This document shows, piece by piece, positions 17,182 through 25,871 of a stretch of DNA of 64,000 nt. The stretch is from CAWAPS01 sp963783945 (GTDB lineage Bacteria; Actinomycetota; Acidimicrobiia; Acidimicrobiales; Palsa-688). Numbering within the stretch: position 1 is the first letter of the stretch; each line of letters starts with the position of its first letter. The notes under the pieces are model-generated. The model worked only from the letters and a program-made list of their open reading frames with translations. It ran no database searches and was not told where the DNA came from. The stretch is taken from assembly GCA_963783945.1 (NCBI GenBank), contig CAWAPS010000002.1:992001-1056000 (forward strand), written 5' to 3'. The position numbers were made by a program, and so were the translations under genes.

Positions 17182-19374
17182 CTAGCCGTTCCGCTGAGGC
17201 GAGCCGCTCGGCACGGTCACGGCAGGCACGCTCGCCCGGCTCGTGACCCGCGAGGCGGTGGGGCGAGCCGCTGGGGTGCCGTCCCGTCCGAGCAGGCGGT
17301 ACAGCCAACCCGGGTACCACCAGGCCGCGGGGCCGAGGATGGTCATGGTGGCCGGGACGATCAGGAGCCGGATGATGGATGCGTCCACCACGATGGCTGC
17401 CGCCAGCCCCACTCCGATGACCTTGAGATCCAGGCTGTTGGAGGTCACGAAGCTGCCGAACACGAGCGCCATGATCAGGGCGGCGGCGGTGATGACCCCG
17501 GCCGTGGAGGCGAGTCCGTCGGCCACCGCCTGCCTGTCGTTGTGGTGCCGGGCTCGGGCGTCCCGAATTGCGCCGATGACGAAGACCTCGTAGTCCATGG
17601 ACAGGCCGAAGGTGATAGCGAACAGCATGGTCGGGATCCACGGGGCTACCGGAGCCGGGGGGGCGCCCGTCAGCCCGGAGCCCCATCCCCACTGGAACAC
17701 CGCCACCACGATGCCGTAGGCGGCGCCCACAGAAAGCAGGTTAAGCACGATGGCCTGGGCCGCGACGGCGATGGAGCGGAATCCCACGAGGAGGAGCAGG
17801 AAGCTGATGGTGAGGACTCCGACCAGGAGGAACGGAAGCCGCTTGGCGGTGAGCGAGGCGAAATCGACGTTGCCGGCGGTCTCCCCGCCCACGTGGGCGG
17901 TGAGGCCAGTCTGGTGTTCCACGGCGGGCAGGGTGTCGCGTCGCAGCTGGTCGATGAGCGCCGCCGTGTGCCGGTCGGCCGGTCCCCACGCCGGGGTCAC
18001 CTCGATAACAGCGGTCGTGCCGGACGGGCTGAAGCGGGGGGCGGCTACCGAAGTGACGCCGGGCGTGCCCTCGAGGGAGGAGACCAGGGTCTGCACGGCC
18101 GGGCCGGCGGGAGTGCCGTCCGGTTGGGTGTCGGAGGGCCGGGTTTGCGCGACGACGGTGATGGGCGCCACCGAGCCCGGGCCGAAACCCCGGACGGCCA
18201 TCTCGTAGGCCTGGTGGGTGGTGCTGCCGGGGGGGTCGGTGCCGGCGTCAGCCGTGCCGAGGTGAAGGTGCAGGGCGGGGGCGACCAGGACGAGCAAGCC
18301 CACCATCCCAAGCGAGGCCAGGCCCACTGGGTTCCGCCCCACCAAAGTCGACAATCGGCTGCCCCAGCCGAAACGGGTCCGGGGCCGGGCGGAGACGGGT
18401 CCGGCCGCCGCTCTGGACCGCTTGAACATCCGGCTGGCCGCGAAACCGAGCAGGGCTGGCAGCAGGGTGAGGGTGGCCGCCACCACGATCAGCACCGCCA
18501 GCGCGACCCCCACCCCCAGCCCGTCGAAGGTGGACACGTCCATCAAAAACAGGCCCATGAGGGAGACGACCACCGTCGAGCCGGCCAAGATCACCGACGG
18601 CCCGGCGGTGGACAGAGCCTCCCCGACCGCCTCCTCGGGCCCACCGTGACGGGACAGGGCGGCCCGATAGCGGGTGACGACCAGCAGGGTGTAGTCGATC
18701 CCCACCCCGATTCCGACCAGGGCCGCCACCTGGTCGGTGAAGTTCGGGCTGGGCACGATGTGGGCGGCGATGCCGATCAGCGGGATGGCGACTCCTATGC
18801 CGGCCAGGGCGATCACAACCGGCAAGCCGGCGGCCAGGACCGAGCCGAACACCACGAGCAGCACGATCAGAGCCGCCACCACTCCGATAACGTCCCCTTT
18901 CGGGGCACTGCCGGATTCGAACGAGTCTCCGCTGAAGGCCACCGTCAGGCCGGACGGACGGGCTAGATGTTCGATGGCGGTGGCCGTCTGGCCGCGGTGG
19001 CTGCTCGGCTTGTCGGCCAGGGTGAACGGGGCGTAGGCGACGTCACCGCGGGGGGCCAGCTGGATTTGCCCGACGCTGGTCACGCCGGGCTGGCGGCCGA
19101 TCCGGGCCAGGAACTCCTGGGCGGCAGCCCGATGGCCGGCGATGCCGGCGAACACGGCGGCGTCGCCCTCGCCGGCCTGGGCGGGGAACTGGGCGGCCAG
19201 GACGTCCTGGGCGGCCTGCGAGTCGGTCCCGGGTAGGCGGCTGCTGTTGGACCACCGCCCGGCCAGGCCCGGACCGACGGTCATGGCGGCCACGACCAGG
19301 GCGACCCAGGCCAACAGGACACGGCGGCGGTGCCGGTAACAGGCGATGGCGAGACGGCTGAGCACGGGAGTCAT
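17182..19374 (-). CDS. MmpL/RND-family transporter
   Basis: A 730-residue MMPL-type exporter. The N-terminus YRHRRRVLLAWVALVVAAMT is the first membrane helix, followed by a large periplasmic loop, a first membrane block (DVIGVVAALIVLLVVFGSVL, then VGIGVGIDYTLLVVTRYRAA with the family's GxGxDY signature), and a second half repeating the plan (FGLSMDYEVFVIGAIRDA). Such proteins export lipids or drugs using proton motive force. The frame opens at 19449, but Met at 19374 gives the standard start. It lies 85 bases downstream of a histidine kinase/response regulator pair on the same strand, so control by that pair is likely. Confidence 0.9.
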   Translation of the reverse strand: MTPVLSRLAIACYRHRRRVLLAWVALVVAAMTVGPGLAGRWSNSSRLPGTDSQAAQDVLAAQFPAQAGEGDAAVFAGIAGHRAAAQEFLARIGRQPGVTSVGQIQLAPRGDVAYAPFTLADKPSSHRGQTATAIEHLARPSGLTVAFSGDSFESGSAPKGDVIGVVAALIVLLVVFGSVLAAGLPVVIALAGIGVAIPLIGIAAHIVPSPNFTDQVAALVGIGVGIDYTLLVVTRYRAALSRHGGPEEAVGEALSTAGPSVILAGSTVVVSLMGLFLMDVSTFDGLGVGVALAVLIVVAATLTLLPALLGFAASRMFKRSRAAAGPVSARPRTRFGWGSRLSTLVGRNPVGLASLGMVGLLVLVAPALHLHLGTADAGTDPPGSTTHQAYEMAVRGFGPGSVAPITVVAQTRPSDTQPDGTPAGPAVQTLVSSLEGTPGVTSVAAPRFSPSGTTAVIEVTPAWGPADRHTAALIDQLRRDTLPAVEHQTGLTAHVGGETAGNVDFASLTAKRLPFLLVGVLTISFLLLLVGFRSIAVAAQAIVLNLLSVGAAYGIVVAVFQWGWGSGLTGAPPAPVAPWIPTMLFAITFGLSMDYEVFVIGAIRDARARHHNDRQAVADGLASTAGVITAAALIMALVFGSFVTSNSLDLKVIGVGLAAAIVVDASIIRLLIVPATMTILGPAAWWYPGWLYRLLGRDGTPAARPTASRVTSRASVPAVTVPSGSPQRNG

Positions 19375-19459
19375 GTTCCTCACCGTAAGAATCCCGGCCC
19401 GTCGTGAACATGGTGCCAAAACCCGTTTTTGGGGTGGACCTAGATCCACCTCCGGCCGG

Positions 19460-20104
19460 TCACGCGTTCAAGAAAGCCAGCACCGCCATGACTCGGCGGT
19501 TGTCATCGTCGGAGGGAGGCAAATCGAGCTTGAGGAAGATGTTGGCGATGTGCTTGCTGACCGCCTTCTCCGACACCACCAGCGCCGCAGCTATAGCGGC
19601 GTTCGACCGGCCCTCGGCCATGAGAGCCAGCACCTCACGCTCACGGGGGGTCAGCCGGCGCATGGCGTCGTCTCTGTCCCGGCCGATGACCAGTTGCGAG
19701 ACCACCTCCGGATCCATGACGGTTCCTCCCGAGGCCACCCGTCGGACCGCTTCGACAAACTGCCCGACGTCCATGACCCGGTCCTTCAGCAGGTAACCGA
19801 CTCCGCCCGCCCCGGATGACAACAGCTCCCGGGCATAGAGCGGCTCTACGTACTGCGACAGGACCAGGATCGGCAACTTCGGAAGCTGCCGGCGGGCCTC
19901 GACGGCCGCCACGAGGCCCTCGTTGGTGAACGTGGGAGGCAGCCGGACATCCAAAACCGCCACATCCGGACGGTGCGAGAGAAGCGCCGCGACCACTGAA
20001 GGGCCTTCCTGGACGGCCTCGACCACGTCGATTCCATGGGCAGAAAGCACCCGGACCAGACCGTCGCGGAGGAGGGCTAGGTCTTCTGCGATGACTGCTC
20101 GCAA
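19460..20104 (-). CDS. NarL/FixJ-family response regulator, TTG start
   Basis: A 214-residue two-component regulator: receiver domain (RAVIAEDLALLRDGLVRVL, phosphorylated aspartate Asp52 in LDVRLP, LLKDRV lysine loop) and a LuxR helix-turn-helix (LTPREREVLALMAEGRSNAA, SEKAVSKHIANIFLKL). The receiver begins right at a TTG (20104) preceded by GGAGG, so this start is preferred to the open frame further upstream. It overlaps the end of the histidine kinase by 28 bases, which implies coupled translation. Confidence 0.88.
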   Translation of the reverse strand: MRAVIAEDLALLRDGLVRVLSAHGIDVVEAVQEGPSVVAALLSHRPDVAVLDVRLPPTFTNEGLVAAVEARRQLPKLPILVLSQYVEPLYARELLSSGAGGVGYLLKDRVMDVGQFVEAVRRVASGGTVMDPEVVSQLVIGRDRDDAMRRLTPREREVLALMAEGRSNAAIAAALVVSEKAVSKHIANIFLKLDLPPSDDDNRRVMAVLAFLNA

Positions 20105-21147
20105 GGGACCTCCACCCTCAAGACCGTCGGTCCTCCGTGCGGGCTGACCACGCTCAAGGTTCCGTCGAAGGCAGCCAGCCGGCCGCCAACTCCCGATAGG
20201 CCGGTCCCCCGTTCCGGATCGGCACCGCCGCAACCGTCGTCCCCGATGACCACGCAAAGCATCTCAGCGGTGTGCTCGACCCGGATCCACGCGTGGCGGG
20301 CTTGGCTGTGTTTGACGACGTTGGCGATCGATTCGGCCACCGCGAAGTAGACAGCCGACTCAAGCGGGTCAGGCAGCCCGCCCGGTGGGAGGTTGACGGT
20401 GACCTCGACGGGTATCGGCACCGTGACGACCAGGGCCAGGATGGCCCCTTCCAGGCCCCGGTCGGCCAGCACGGGCGGATGGATACCTCGCACCAGGTCC
20501 CGCAAGTCTGACAGCGCGGCCCTAGCTGACATCCGCGCGTCGGTCAGCAACCGCTTGGCCTGGGCCGGGTCAGCCTCCATCATCTGTTCGGCCAGGCCCA
20601 AGCTGATACCCAACGACACCAGCCTGGCCTGCGCCCCGTCATGGAGGTCTCGTTCGACTCGGCGCAACTCCAGCTCTTGGATCTCCAGCACGCTGCGACG
20701 CGATTGGGTCAACGCACCCACCCGCTCCGCCAGCTCCTGCTCCCGGGCGCCCGCCTTGGGGGAGAACAGCAGGGCGTGGGTGGCCAGGGCCAGCACTAGT
20801 GCCAAAAGCGGCCACAAAGGCCACGGATAGCCGGGACCCGCCATCAACCACACCCAGATCAGGATGCCCATCACCACCGTCGACACCCCGAACTGGACCC
20901 CGAGAGCCCGGCGGCCAGGGACCCGAAGGCCCATCCGCACGCTCTTCACCACCGCAAAGGGGACCAGGAGTCCCAGCCAGACCCAGCCCGGCCAGAAGTA
21001 AGAACCGGGGGTCAGGGCCCAGATCAGCAGCACCATCACACCGACCGTGGCGGCGAGGGCGGCCAGACGCCAGGCCATGCTCATGCGCCGTCCCCGTCGG
21101 GATATCACTCCTTCGCTGTGAGATTGGTCCTGTGACAACTGCACCAT
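20077..21147 (-). CDS. Sensor histidine kinase (HisKA_3 type)
   Basis: A 356-residue membrane sensor kinase. The N-terminal third has four or so hydrophobic helices (WRLAALAATVGVMVLLIW; WPLWPLLALVLALATHALLF). The dimerisation box ELRRVERDLHDGAQARLVSL has the phospho-acceptor His169, followed by a HATPase domain with VAESIANVVKHSQA, GDDGCGGADP and GTGLSGVGGRLAAF. The sensed signal is unknown; there is no extracytoplasmic domain of size, so membrane stress sensing is likely. Starts at 21192 and 21147 are both possible; 21147 gives the compact form. It overlaps the response regulator and probably controls the MmpL gene downstream. Confidence 0.88.
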   Translation of the reverse strand: MVQLSQDQSHSEGVISRRGRRMSMAWRLAALAATVGVMVLLIWALTPGSYFWPGWVWLGLLVPFAVVKSVRMGLRVPGRRALGVQFGVSTVVMGILIWVWLMAGPGYPWPLWPLLALVLALATHALLFSPKAGAREQELAERVGALTQSRRSVLEIQELELRRVERDLHDGAQARLVSLGISLGLAEQMMEADPAQAKRLLTDARMSARAALSDLRDLVRGIHPPVLADRGLEGAILALVVTVPIPVEVTVNLPPGGLPDPLESAVYFAVAESIANVVKHSQARHAWIRVEHTAEMLCVVIGDDGCGGADPERGTGLSGVGGRLAAFDGTLSVVSPHGGPTVLRVEVPCEQSSQKT

Positions 21148-21295
21148 GACAGTGTGACTGCCCGGACACGACTCTGTCAGTAGAGATAGCACCCCTTGAC
21201 GTTCCTGGTTGCACGCGAACCAGGGCCCAGCCCAGTGCGCTATCTACCACCCCGCCGGTTGCCGGTCGTGCTCCGATCGGCGCAGGCAGCGTTAC

Positions 21296-21660
21296 CGGCG
21301 GGCCGCGGCTGGCACGTCGCTGACCGACCCTCACGGCGTCGGTCCCGTCGTGGCCGCCCTGGTCGTTGACCACTCCGACGACATCCGTCACTTCGCCGGC
21401 CGCCACCATTACGCGAGCTACAGCGGTTCTGCCCCGTCGAGGCCTCGAGCGGTCCCAAACGCCGTCTCCGCCTCAACAGCCGCGGGAACCGCCAGCTCAA
21501 CCGCGCCTTGCACATGATCGCGGTCACGCCGGTCGGCCACGACACGCCCGGAAGTGTCTGCTGCTAGCACAAGCTGGCCGAAGGTAAGACCACAAAAGAA
21601 GCTCTCCGTGCCCGCAAACGACGGATCAGCGATGCCGTCTACGGGCCAGCACCGGTGACG
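21296..21660 (+). mobile_element. IS110-family transposase, C-terminal remnant
   Basis: Plus-strand text reads LTDPHGVGPVVAALVVDHSD and FAGRHHYASYSGSAP, then after a frame change KRRLRLNSRGNRQLNRALHM and, after another, LAEGKTTKEALRARKRRISD. In that order these are the helix-hairpin-helix-like and serine-containing C-terminal parts of IS110 transposases. At least two frameshifts and one stop interrupt it, and the N-terminal RuvC-like part is absent. A start-half fragment of the same family occurs at 28160. It directly abuts the truncated phytase-like gene. Confidence 0.75.
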
Positions 21661-21680
21661 CCAATAGTGAGATCACGGCC

Positions 21681-22229
21681 TTGTCGAACACCAAGTTTCT
21701 CGTCGACGAGCGGGACGGCAACTCCGAGCCTTTCGCCAACAAGACCCTCTACGAGGTTGACATCAACCGCGCCACCGACATCAGCGACATCACCATTGAC
21801 GGGAAATCGCCCGAGGCTTTCGTCGGGACCGATAACACCAACACGGCGCTGGCGTCCCTCACGGCGGCTGGGATTCACGTGGCCCAGAAGCAGCCGTACC
21901 TGCAGGTCGGCAATTTGGTAAGCCAGCTTGATCCCACCGGCGCGTTTTACGGGCACGACAAGGTCGAAGGTGTCGCCACCCCAGACGCCGGCAAGACTCT
22001 GTACCTGTCCAACGACAACGACTTCGGCATCGATTACATCGGCAACTGCGGCGACGCCAATCCGTGTACCGAAGCCGACGGGTCGTGGGCGGTTCACCAG
22101 AAGGTGCTACCGGCCACCGGCCTGGTAGACAACGGCGAGATCCTGAAGGTCGACACGACAAAGCTACCGGCTGTCCTCAAGACGGTCACGGTTACCATCC
22201 ACGCGCACTGGGCGCACGTCCTCGATTAA
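21681..22229 (+). pseudogene. Esterase-like phytase-domain protein, 5' truncated
   Basis: A 182-residue frame starting at a TTG immediately after the IS110 remnant. It reads KFLVDERDGNSEPFANKTLY, YGHDKVEGVATPDAGKTLYL and SNDNDFGIDYIGNC, which matches the C-terminal part of secreted proteins with an esterase-like phytase (beta-propeller) domain; full forms are over 400 residues and start with a signal peptide. The beginning, including any export signal, is missing. I read it as a gene cut by the IS110 element, so probably non-functional. Confidence 0.65.
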
Positions 22230-22497
22230 GCGCCAAGGCCTCGTTGGCTACGTCGAAGACGCCTGAACTCGGGTTAGAGATAAGTGCCGTTGCGTGGCGG
22301 GATCACTCCTGTAGTGGTCCGCCGGCCAAATGGCGTGGCGGGTGACCGGCCGCCCAGATCGCCTGATACGAGCGGCGCGGCCAAACGCCGGAGATCCACA
22401 AAACGTCGTTGCTCTGTGACTCTTCGCGGTTTGGCGACCACCGGTCGGCCAACGATGTCGATAGGCACGAGACGCCAGTGATGGCAGCTATGGGGGT

Positions 22498-22638
22498 GTG
22501 GACAATCGCCGCGGACAGGCCGTCCGGGACCGGGTGTTGGAGCGGGACGGGCACCAATGTCAAATGCTACGGGGCGACCAAAGGACTCCAGGGTCCATCT
22601 GCGCTATTTGCATCACGGATGCGGGGAGATCACCCTAG
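22498..22638 (+). pseudogene. Possible HNH endonuclease stub
   Basis: A 46-codon frame from GTG 22498 encodes RRGQAVRDRVLERDGHQCQM followed by an ICAIC pair. The pattern (arginine helix, LERDGxxCQ, then a second cysteine pair) resembles the N-terminal half of phage-type HNH nucleases, but the HNH core itself is missing. Its end overlaps the convergent 47-residue gene. It is at most a relic. Confidence 0.3.
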
Positions 22639-22773
22639 ACCCAGGGCGTAGTAGCCCCACTGCGTCCAGGCCGCGTCGGAGAGAAATCTGCCCAGCCTGG
22701 TGCGCCAGCTCAACCCGAGGACGGGCGCGACCGTGGCGGCTGTGCCGGCGAAAAGGTACTTTTTCTTCAGCAT
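22630..22773 (-). CDS. 47-residue basic membrane-associated protein
   Basis: A short gene with a strong ribosome site (GAGGGAGGA just upstream of ATG 22773). The product starts MLKKKYLFAGTAATVAPVLG, a lysine-rich start followed by one weakly hydrophobic helix, and ends RFLSDAAWTQWGYYALGLG with several aromatics. It may be a small single-pass membrane or membrane-peripheral protein. I do not recognise a family. The frame extends 16 codons further upstream without an evident ribosome site, so the shorter form is preferred. Confidence 0.5.
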   Translation of the reverse strand: MLKKKYLFAGTAATVAPVLGLSWRTRLGRFLSDAAWTQWGYYALGLG

Positions 22774-23264
22774 CTTCGTCCTCCCTCGTTGGTCGAGCAG
22801 CGCCAGGAGCTTTCTGCCCACTGGGCCTCACTCCACTATCGGCGCGATCGTGCCCAGCCGCATCGGGCAAATGCCCTATGGGGCGAGCGTCTCTGCGGCG
22901 GTGCCGGAAATGCGATTGCGACCTCTGGTGCGCCAGTCGCCCAGCATGCCGGCGTTCTGGCCGACTCCGACCGACCCTAGGTGTCGGCTCAGGCGGGCTG
23001 CGATGAAGGCCGGCGGGGTGGCGAACCGAGGAGGACGTGCTGCCGCCCAGCGCCGAGGTTCGGGCCAAACCCTCCCCGGGGACGGCCACTGCCCTGCTCA
23101 CGCTGTCCCTAAGGGGCAGCGGCGTCCGCTCGTCGGTGCTGCGCTTCCGTTCGACGGTCTGCGGCGACGGGCTCTTCTCCACCGTCGTCGGCATCGCGCC
23201 CGCCGGCGGACCGGGCCGGGGGGGAAATTTGATCAGCTACGACTTATCAGTCTATACTGACTAC
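22774..23264. other. Intergenic region ahead of the MarR gene
   Basis: No frame in this 490-base stretch gives a plausible protein. The last 40 bases hold the promoter and putative operator of the MarR gene, listed separately. Confidence 0.4.
23229..23260 (+). promoter_or_regulatory. Promoter and MarR operator, apparently leaderless
   Basis: TTGATC at 23229-23234 and TATACT at 23253-23258 are spaced by 18 bases, close to sigma-A consensus. The -10 box ends six bases before the ATG at 23265, so transcription would begin at or next to the start codon, giving a leaderless mRNA. An inverted repeat TCAGT-CTAT-ACTGA (23247-23260) covers the -10 box, a good place for an autorepressing MarR dimer. 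Confidence 0.5.
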
Positions 23265-23702
23265 ATGAGTCGGGACCTAGACGCAAACGAGGTAGCCGGA
23301 GCGCTCCGCGTGAGCCTGGGACTCCTGGTTAGGCGGCTGCGGCAGGCCAAGTCCGACGGCGACCTCACGTTGCCCGAGAGCACGGCTCTCGCGCGCTTAA
23401 ATCGCGGCGGCCCGACTACGTCGGCCGCACTGGCCAAGCTCGAGCAGATCAGCCCACAGTCTATGGGCGCGACGCTAAGCGGGCTCGAGAACCGAGGCCT
23501 CATCGAGCGACGTCCCGACCCCGAGGACGGCAGGCGAATACTCATGTCGCTGACCGACGCCGGCGTGCAGGTGCTGCGGAACCGTCGCGACGCGGGAACC
23601 GAACACCTGGCGAGAGCGGTCTCGAGCGAGTTCAGCGGCGCTGAACTCGAACAACTCATGGTGGCGGCACAGCTGATCGAGCGACTGGCTCAGAACCTCT
23701 GA
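23265..23702 (+). CDS. MarR-family transcriptional regulator
   Basis: A 145-residue winged-helix regulator. The N-terminal dimer helix (NEVAGALRVSLGLLVRRLRQ) is followed by the recognition region (TTSAALAKLEQISPQSMGAT) and the wing LIERRPDPEDGRRILMSLTD, all standard MarR features. The frame opens at 23037, but the ATG at 23265 fits the family and the promoter. Its TGA overlaps the ATG of the DHA2 exporter (TGATG), so the pair is a coupled repressor-pump operon. The palindrome over the promoter suggests autoregulation relieved by the pump substrate. Confidence 0.88.
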   Translation: MSRDLDANEVAGALRVSLGLLVRRLRQAKSDGDLTLPESTALARLNRGGPTTSAALAKLEQISPQSMGATLSGLENRGLIERRPDPEDGRRILMSLTDAGVQVLRNRRDAGTEHLARAVSSEFSGAELEQLMVAAQLIERLAQNL

Positions 23703-25585
23703 TGGCGACGACCGCGCAGAGCCGGGAGGATGACCACGCAGCCGACGGGCCAACCGCTGAGATAGACGACCACTACAGGTGGGTGGCCCTGACGAACACC
23801 ACCGCCGCTTCGTTCATGGCGACCCTCGACGGATCCATCGTCATCATCGCGCTCCCCGCCATCTTTCGGGGCATTCACCTTGACCCGCTGGCGGCAGGCA
23901 ACATCTCTTACCTGCTGTGGATGATCATGGGATATCGGCTGGTCCAGGCCGTCACCGTTGTCACCTTCGGTCGCCTCGGCGACATGTTCGGCCGGGTCAA
24001 GATCTACAACGCCGGCTTCGCGGTGTTCACCGTCGCCTCCATCTTGTTGTCCTTCGATCCCTTTATCGGCGGCCGCGGCGCACAGTGGCTGATCGGCTGG
24101 CGGACACTCCAGGCGCTCGGAGGGTCCATGCTCCTCGCCAACTCGGCTGCCATCCTGACTGATGCATTCCCCGCGAACAAGCGGGGTTTTGCCCTCGGCA
24201 TCAACCAGGTCGCCGGGCTGTCCGGGATGTTCATCGGCCTGGTGGCGGGAGGTTTGCTCGCCGCAATCGACTGGCGGGCAGTGTTCTGGATCAACGTACC
24301 GGTCGGCGTCTTCGGGACCCTTTGGGCCTATCACAAACTCCGCGAGACGAGCGTTCGACAGGGCGGCCGCATCGACTGGTGGGGCAACATAACCTTCGCC
24401 GTCGGGCTCAGTGCCGTCCTGATCGGCGTCACCTTCGGCATCCAGCCCTACGGCGGGCACGCCATGGGTTGGATGAGTCCGTTGGTTCTCACCGGCCTGG
24501 TCGGCGGCGCCGCGCTGTTAGCGGCGTTCGTCGTCATCGAGGCCAGGGTCGCCGAGCCCTTGTTCCAACTCAGCCTGTTCCGGATCCGGGCCTTCACCGC
24601 CGGCAATATTGCCGCTTTCTTCGTCTCCATGGCCCGAGGCGGGCTGCAGTTCATGCTCATCATTTGGCTGCAGGGGATCTGGCTCCCGCTGCACGGCTAC
24701 GACTACAGCCAGACGCCCCTGTGGGCGGGCATCTTTCTCTTGCCTCTCACCGTCGGCTTCCTCATCTCGGGACCGGTCGCCGGAACGCTGTCCGACCGTT
24801 TCGGTACCCGAGGCATGGCAACCGCCGGGATGGTCGTGTTCGGTGGCAGCTTCATCGGCTTGATGGTGCTGCCCGTCGACTTCTCATACTGGGCCTTTGC
24901 CGCCCTCATCGCCGCCAACGGGATTGGCAGTGGTATGTTCGCCGCTCCCAACACGTCGTCGATCATGAGCAGCGTGCCGGCGCGATACCGCGGCGTCGCT
25001 TCGGGGATGCGCTCGACCTTCCAGAACTCGGGCACGGCGTTGTCGATCGGGGCGTTCTTCGCCCTCATGACCGCCGGACTGGCCAACAGTCTTCCTAAAA
25101 GCTTGACCAGCGGCTTGCAGCACCAAGGTGTGCCGCAGGGCGTCGCTCATCACGTCGGCAGCCTGCCACCGGCGTCGTCGCTGTTTGCCGCGATTCTCGG
25201 CGTCAACCCGATCCAGCATCTCCTGACAGCGAGTCGGGCGCTGTCCAGCCTCTCGGTAGCGGCCCAGCAGACCCTCACCGGCAGGGACTTCTTTCCCAAT
25301 CTGATATCCGGGCCGTTCCACCACGGTCTCGTTCTCGTCTTCGCCGTGTCCGCTGCCCTGGCCGTGCTCGCCGCTCTGGCCTCGCTGTTGCGGGGAGCCC
25401 GCTATGTCGGCTCAAGGGCCGCGGACGAGGAGCCGCTTTCTTTCACGGAACCCCCGTCCAAGAGGGGAGCGCCGTTCGAACCTTCCGTGCCGGCCAAGAA
25501 CGGGGGAGGTGCCAAGGACAGCGACCTGAACCGACCGCCCGGCTCACTACTGCACCGCCTTCAACGAACCAGGACCACTCCATGA
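23702..25585 (+). CDS. MFS drug-exporter, DHA2 family (14 helices)
   Basis: A 627-residue major facilitator of the EmrB/QacA type. Helix 1 carries FMATLDGSIVIIALPAIF and helix 2 the FGRLGDMFGRVKIYNAG motif A; WRTLQALGGSMLLANSAAIL is motif C-like. About 14 hydrophobic segments are visible. A roughly 60-residue polar C-terminal tail (EPPSKRGAPFEPSVPAKNGG) is longer than usual. Translation begins inside the stop of the MarR gene, and its own stop overlaps the next start by four bases (ATGA), so three genes form a coupled unit. It likely exports a drug or toxic amphiphile sensed by the MarR protein. Confidence 0.9.
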   Translation: MATTAQSREDDHAADGPTAEIDDHYRWVALTNTTAASFMATLDGSIVIIALPAIFRGIHLDPLAAGNISYLLWMIMGYRLVQAVTVVTFGRLGDMFGRVKIYNAGFAVFTVASILLSFDPFIGGRGAQWLIGWRTLQALGGSMLLANSAAILTDAFPANKRGFALGINQVAGLSGMFIGLVAGGLLAAIDWRAVFWINVPVGVFGTLWAYHKLRETSVRQGGRIDWWGNITFAVGLSAVLIGVTFGIQPYGGHAMGWMSPLVLTGLVGGAALLAAFVVIEARVAEPLFQLSLFRIRAFTAGNIAAFFVSMARGGLQFMLIIWLQGIWLPLHGYDYSQTPLWAGIFLLPLTVGFLISGPVAGTLSDRFGTRGMATAGMVVFGGSFIGLMVLPVDFSYWAFAALIAANGIGSGMFAAPNTSSIMSSVPARYRGVASGMRSTFQNSGTALSIGAFFALMTAGLANSLPKSLTSGLQHQGVPQGVAHHVGSLPPASSLFAAILGVNPIQHLLTASRALSSLSVAAQQTLTGRDFFPNLISGPFHHGLVLVFAVSAALAVLAALASLLRGARYVGSRAADEEPLSFTEPPSKRGAPFEPSVPAKNGGGAKDSDLNRPPGSLLHRLQRTRTTP

Positions 25586-25827
25586 CCGACCCACTCGCCT
25601 CAATCGATCCCCAGCACACGGCGCTGTTGGTCATGGACTACCAGGTCCAGATACTCAACTCCGTAAGTGACGCGGAGGTCCTTCTGTCCCGAACGGCCGA
25701 TGCCATCGCCGTCGTCCCGCCACGGCGGACGGATCGGCTACATCCGCGCCTCCTGGCCGTGGATCAGTCCCGGGCCGAGGCCTTGGAGATCGTGATCAAT
25801 CTCACCTGTCCCGTCGTCAACCTGTAG
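25582..25827 (+). pseudogene. Isochorismatase-like cysteine hydrolase, frameshifted and truncated
   Basis: The start MTDPLASIDPQHTALLVMDY carries the family's first catalytic aspartate (VMDY). After AVV the frame gains one C: the alternative frame reads RHGGRIGYIRAS, as expected for isochorismatase-like proteins. The catalytic lysine and cysteine regions are absent and the piece ends after about 80 codons, where normal members have about 190. It is coupled to the exporter by ATGA. It was probably once a functional partner in this operon but is now dead. Confidence 0.65.
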
Positions 25828-25871
25828 CCCACGCTCCGCTCGTGTGGCTTCCCGAGGTCGGCTTGGTCCTG

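Noticed and set aside
17134..18966. A 610-codon plus-strand open frame
   Set aside because: It is the antisense of the MmpL gene at 17182-19374; the translation is low-complexity Gly/Arg/His without domains.
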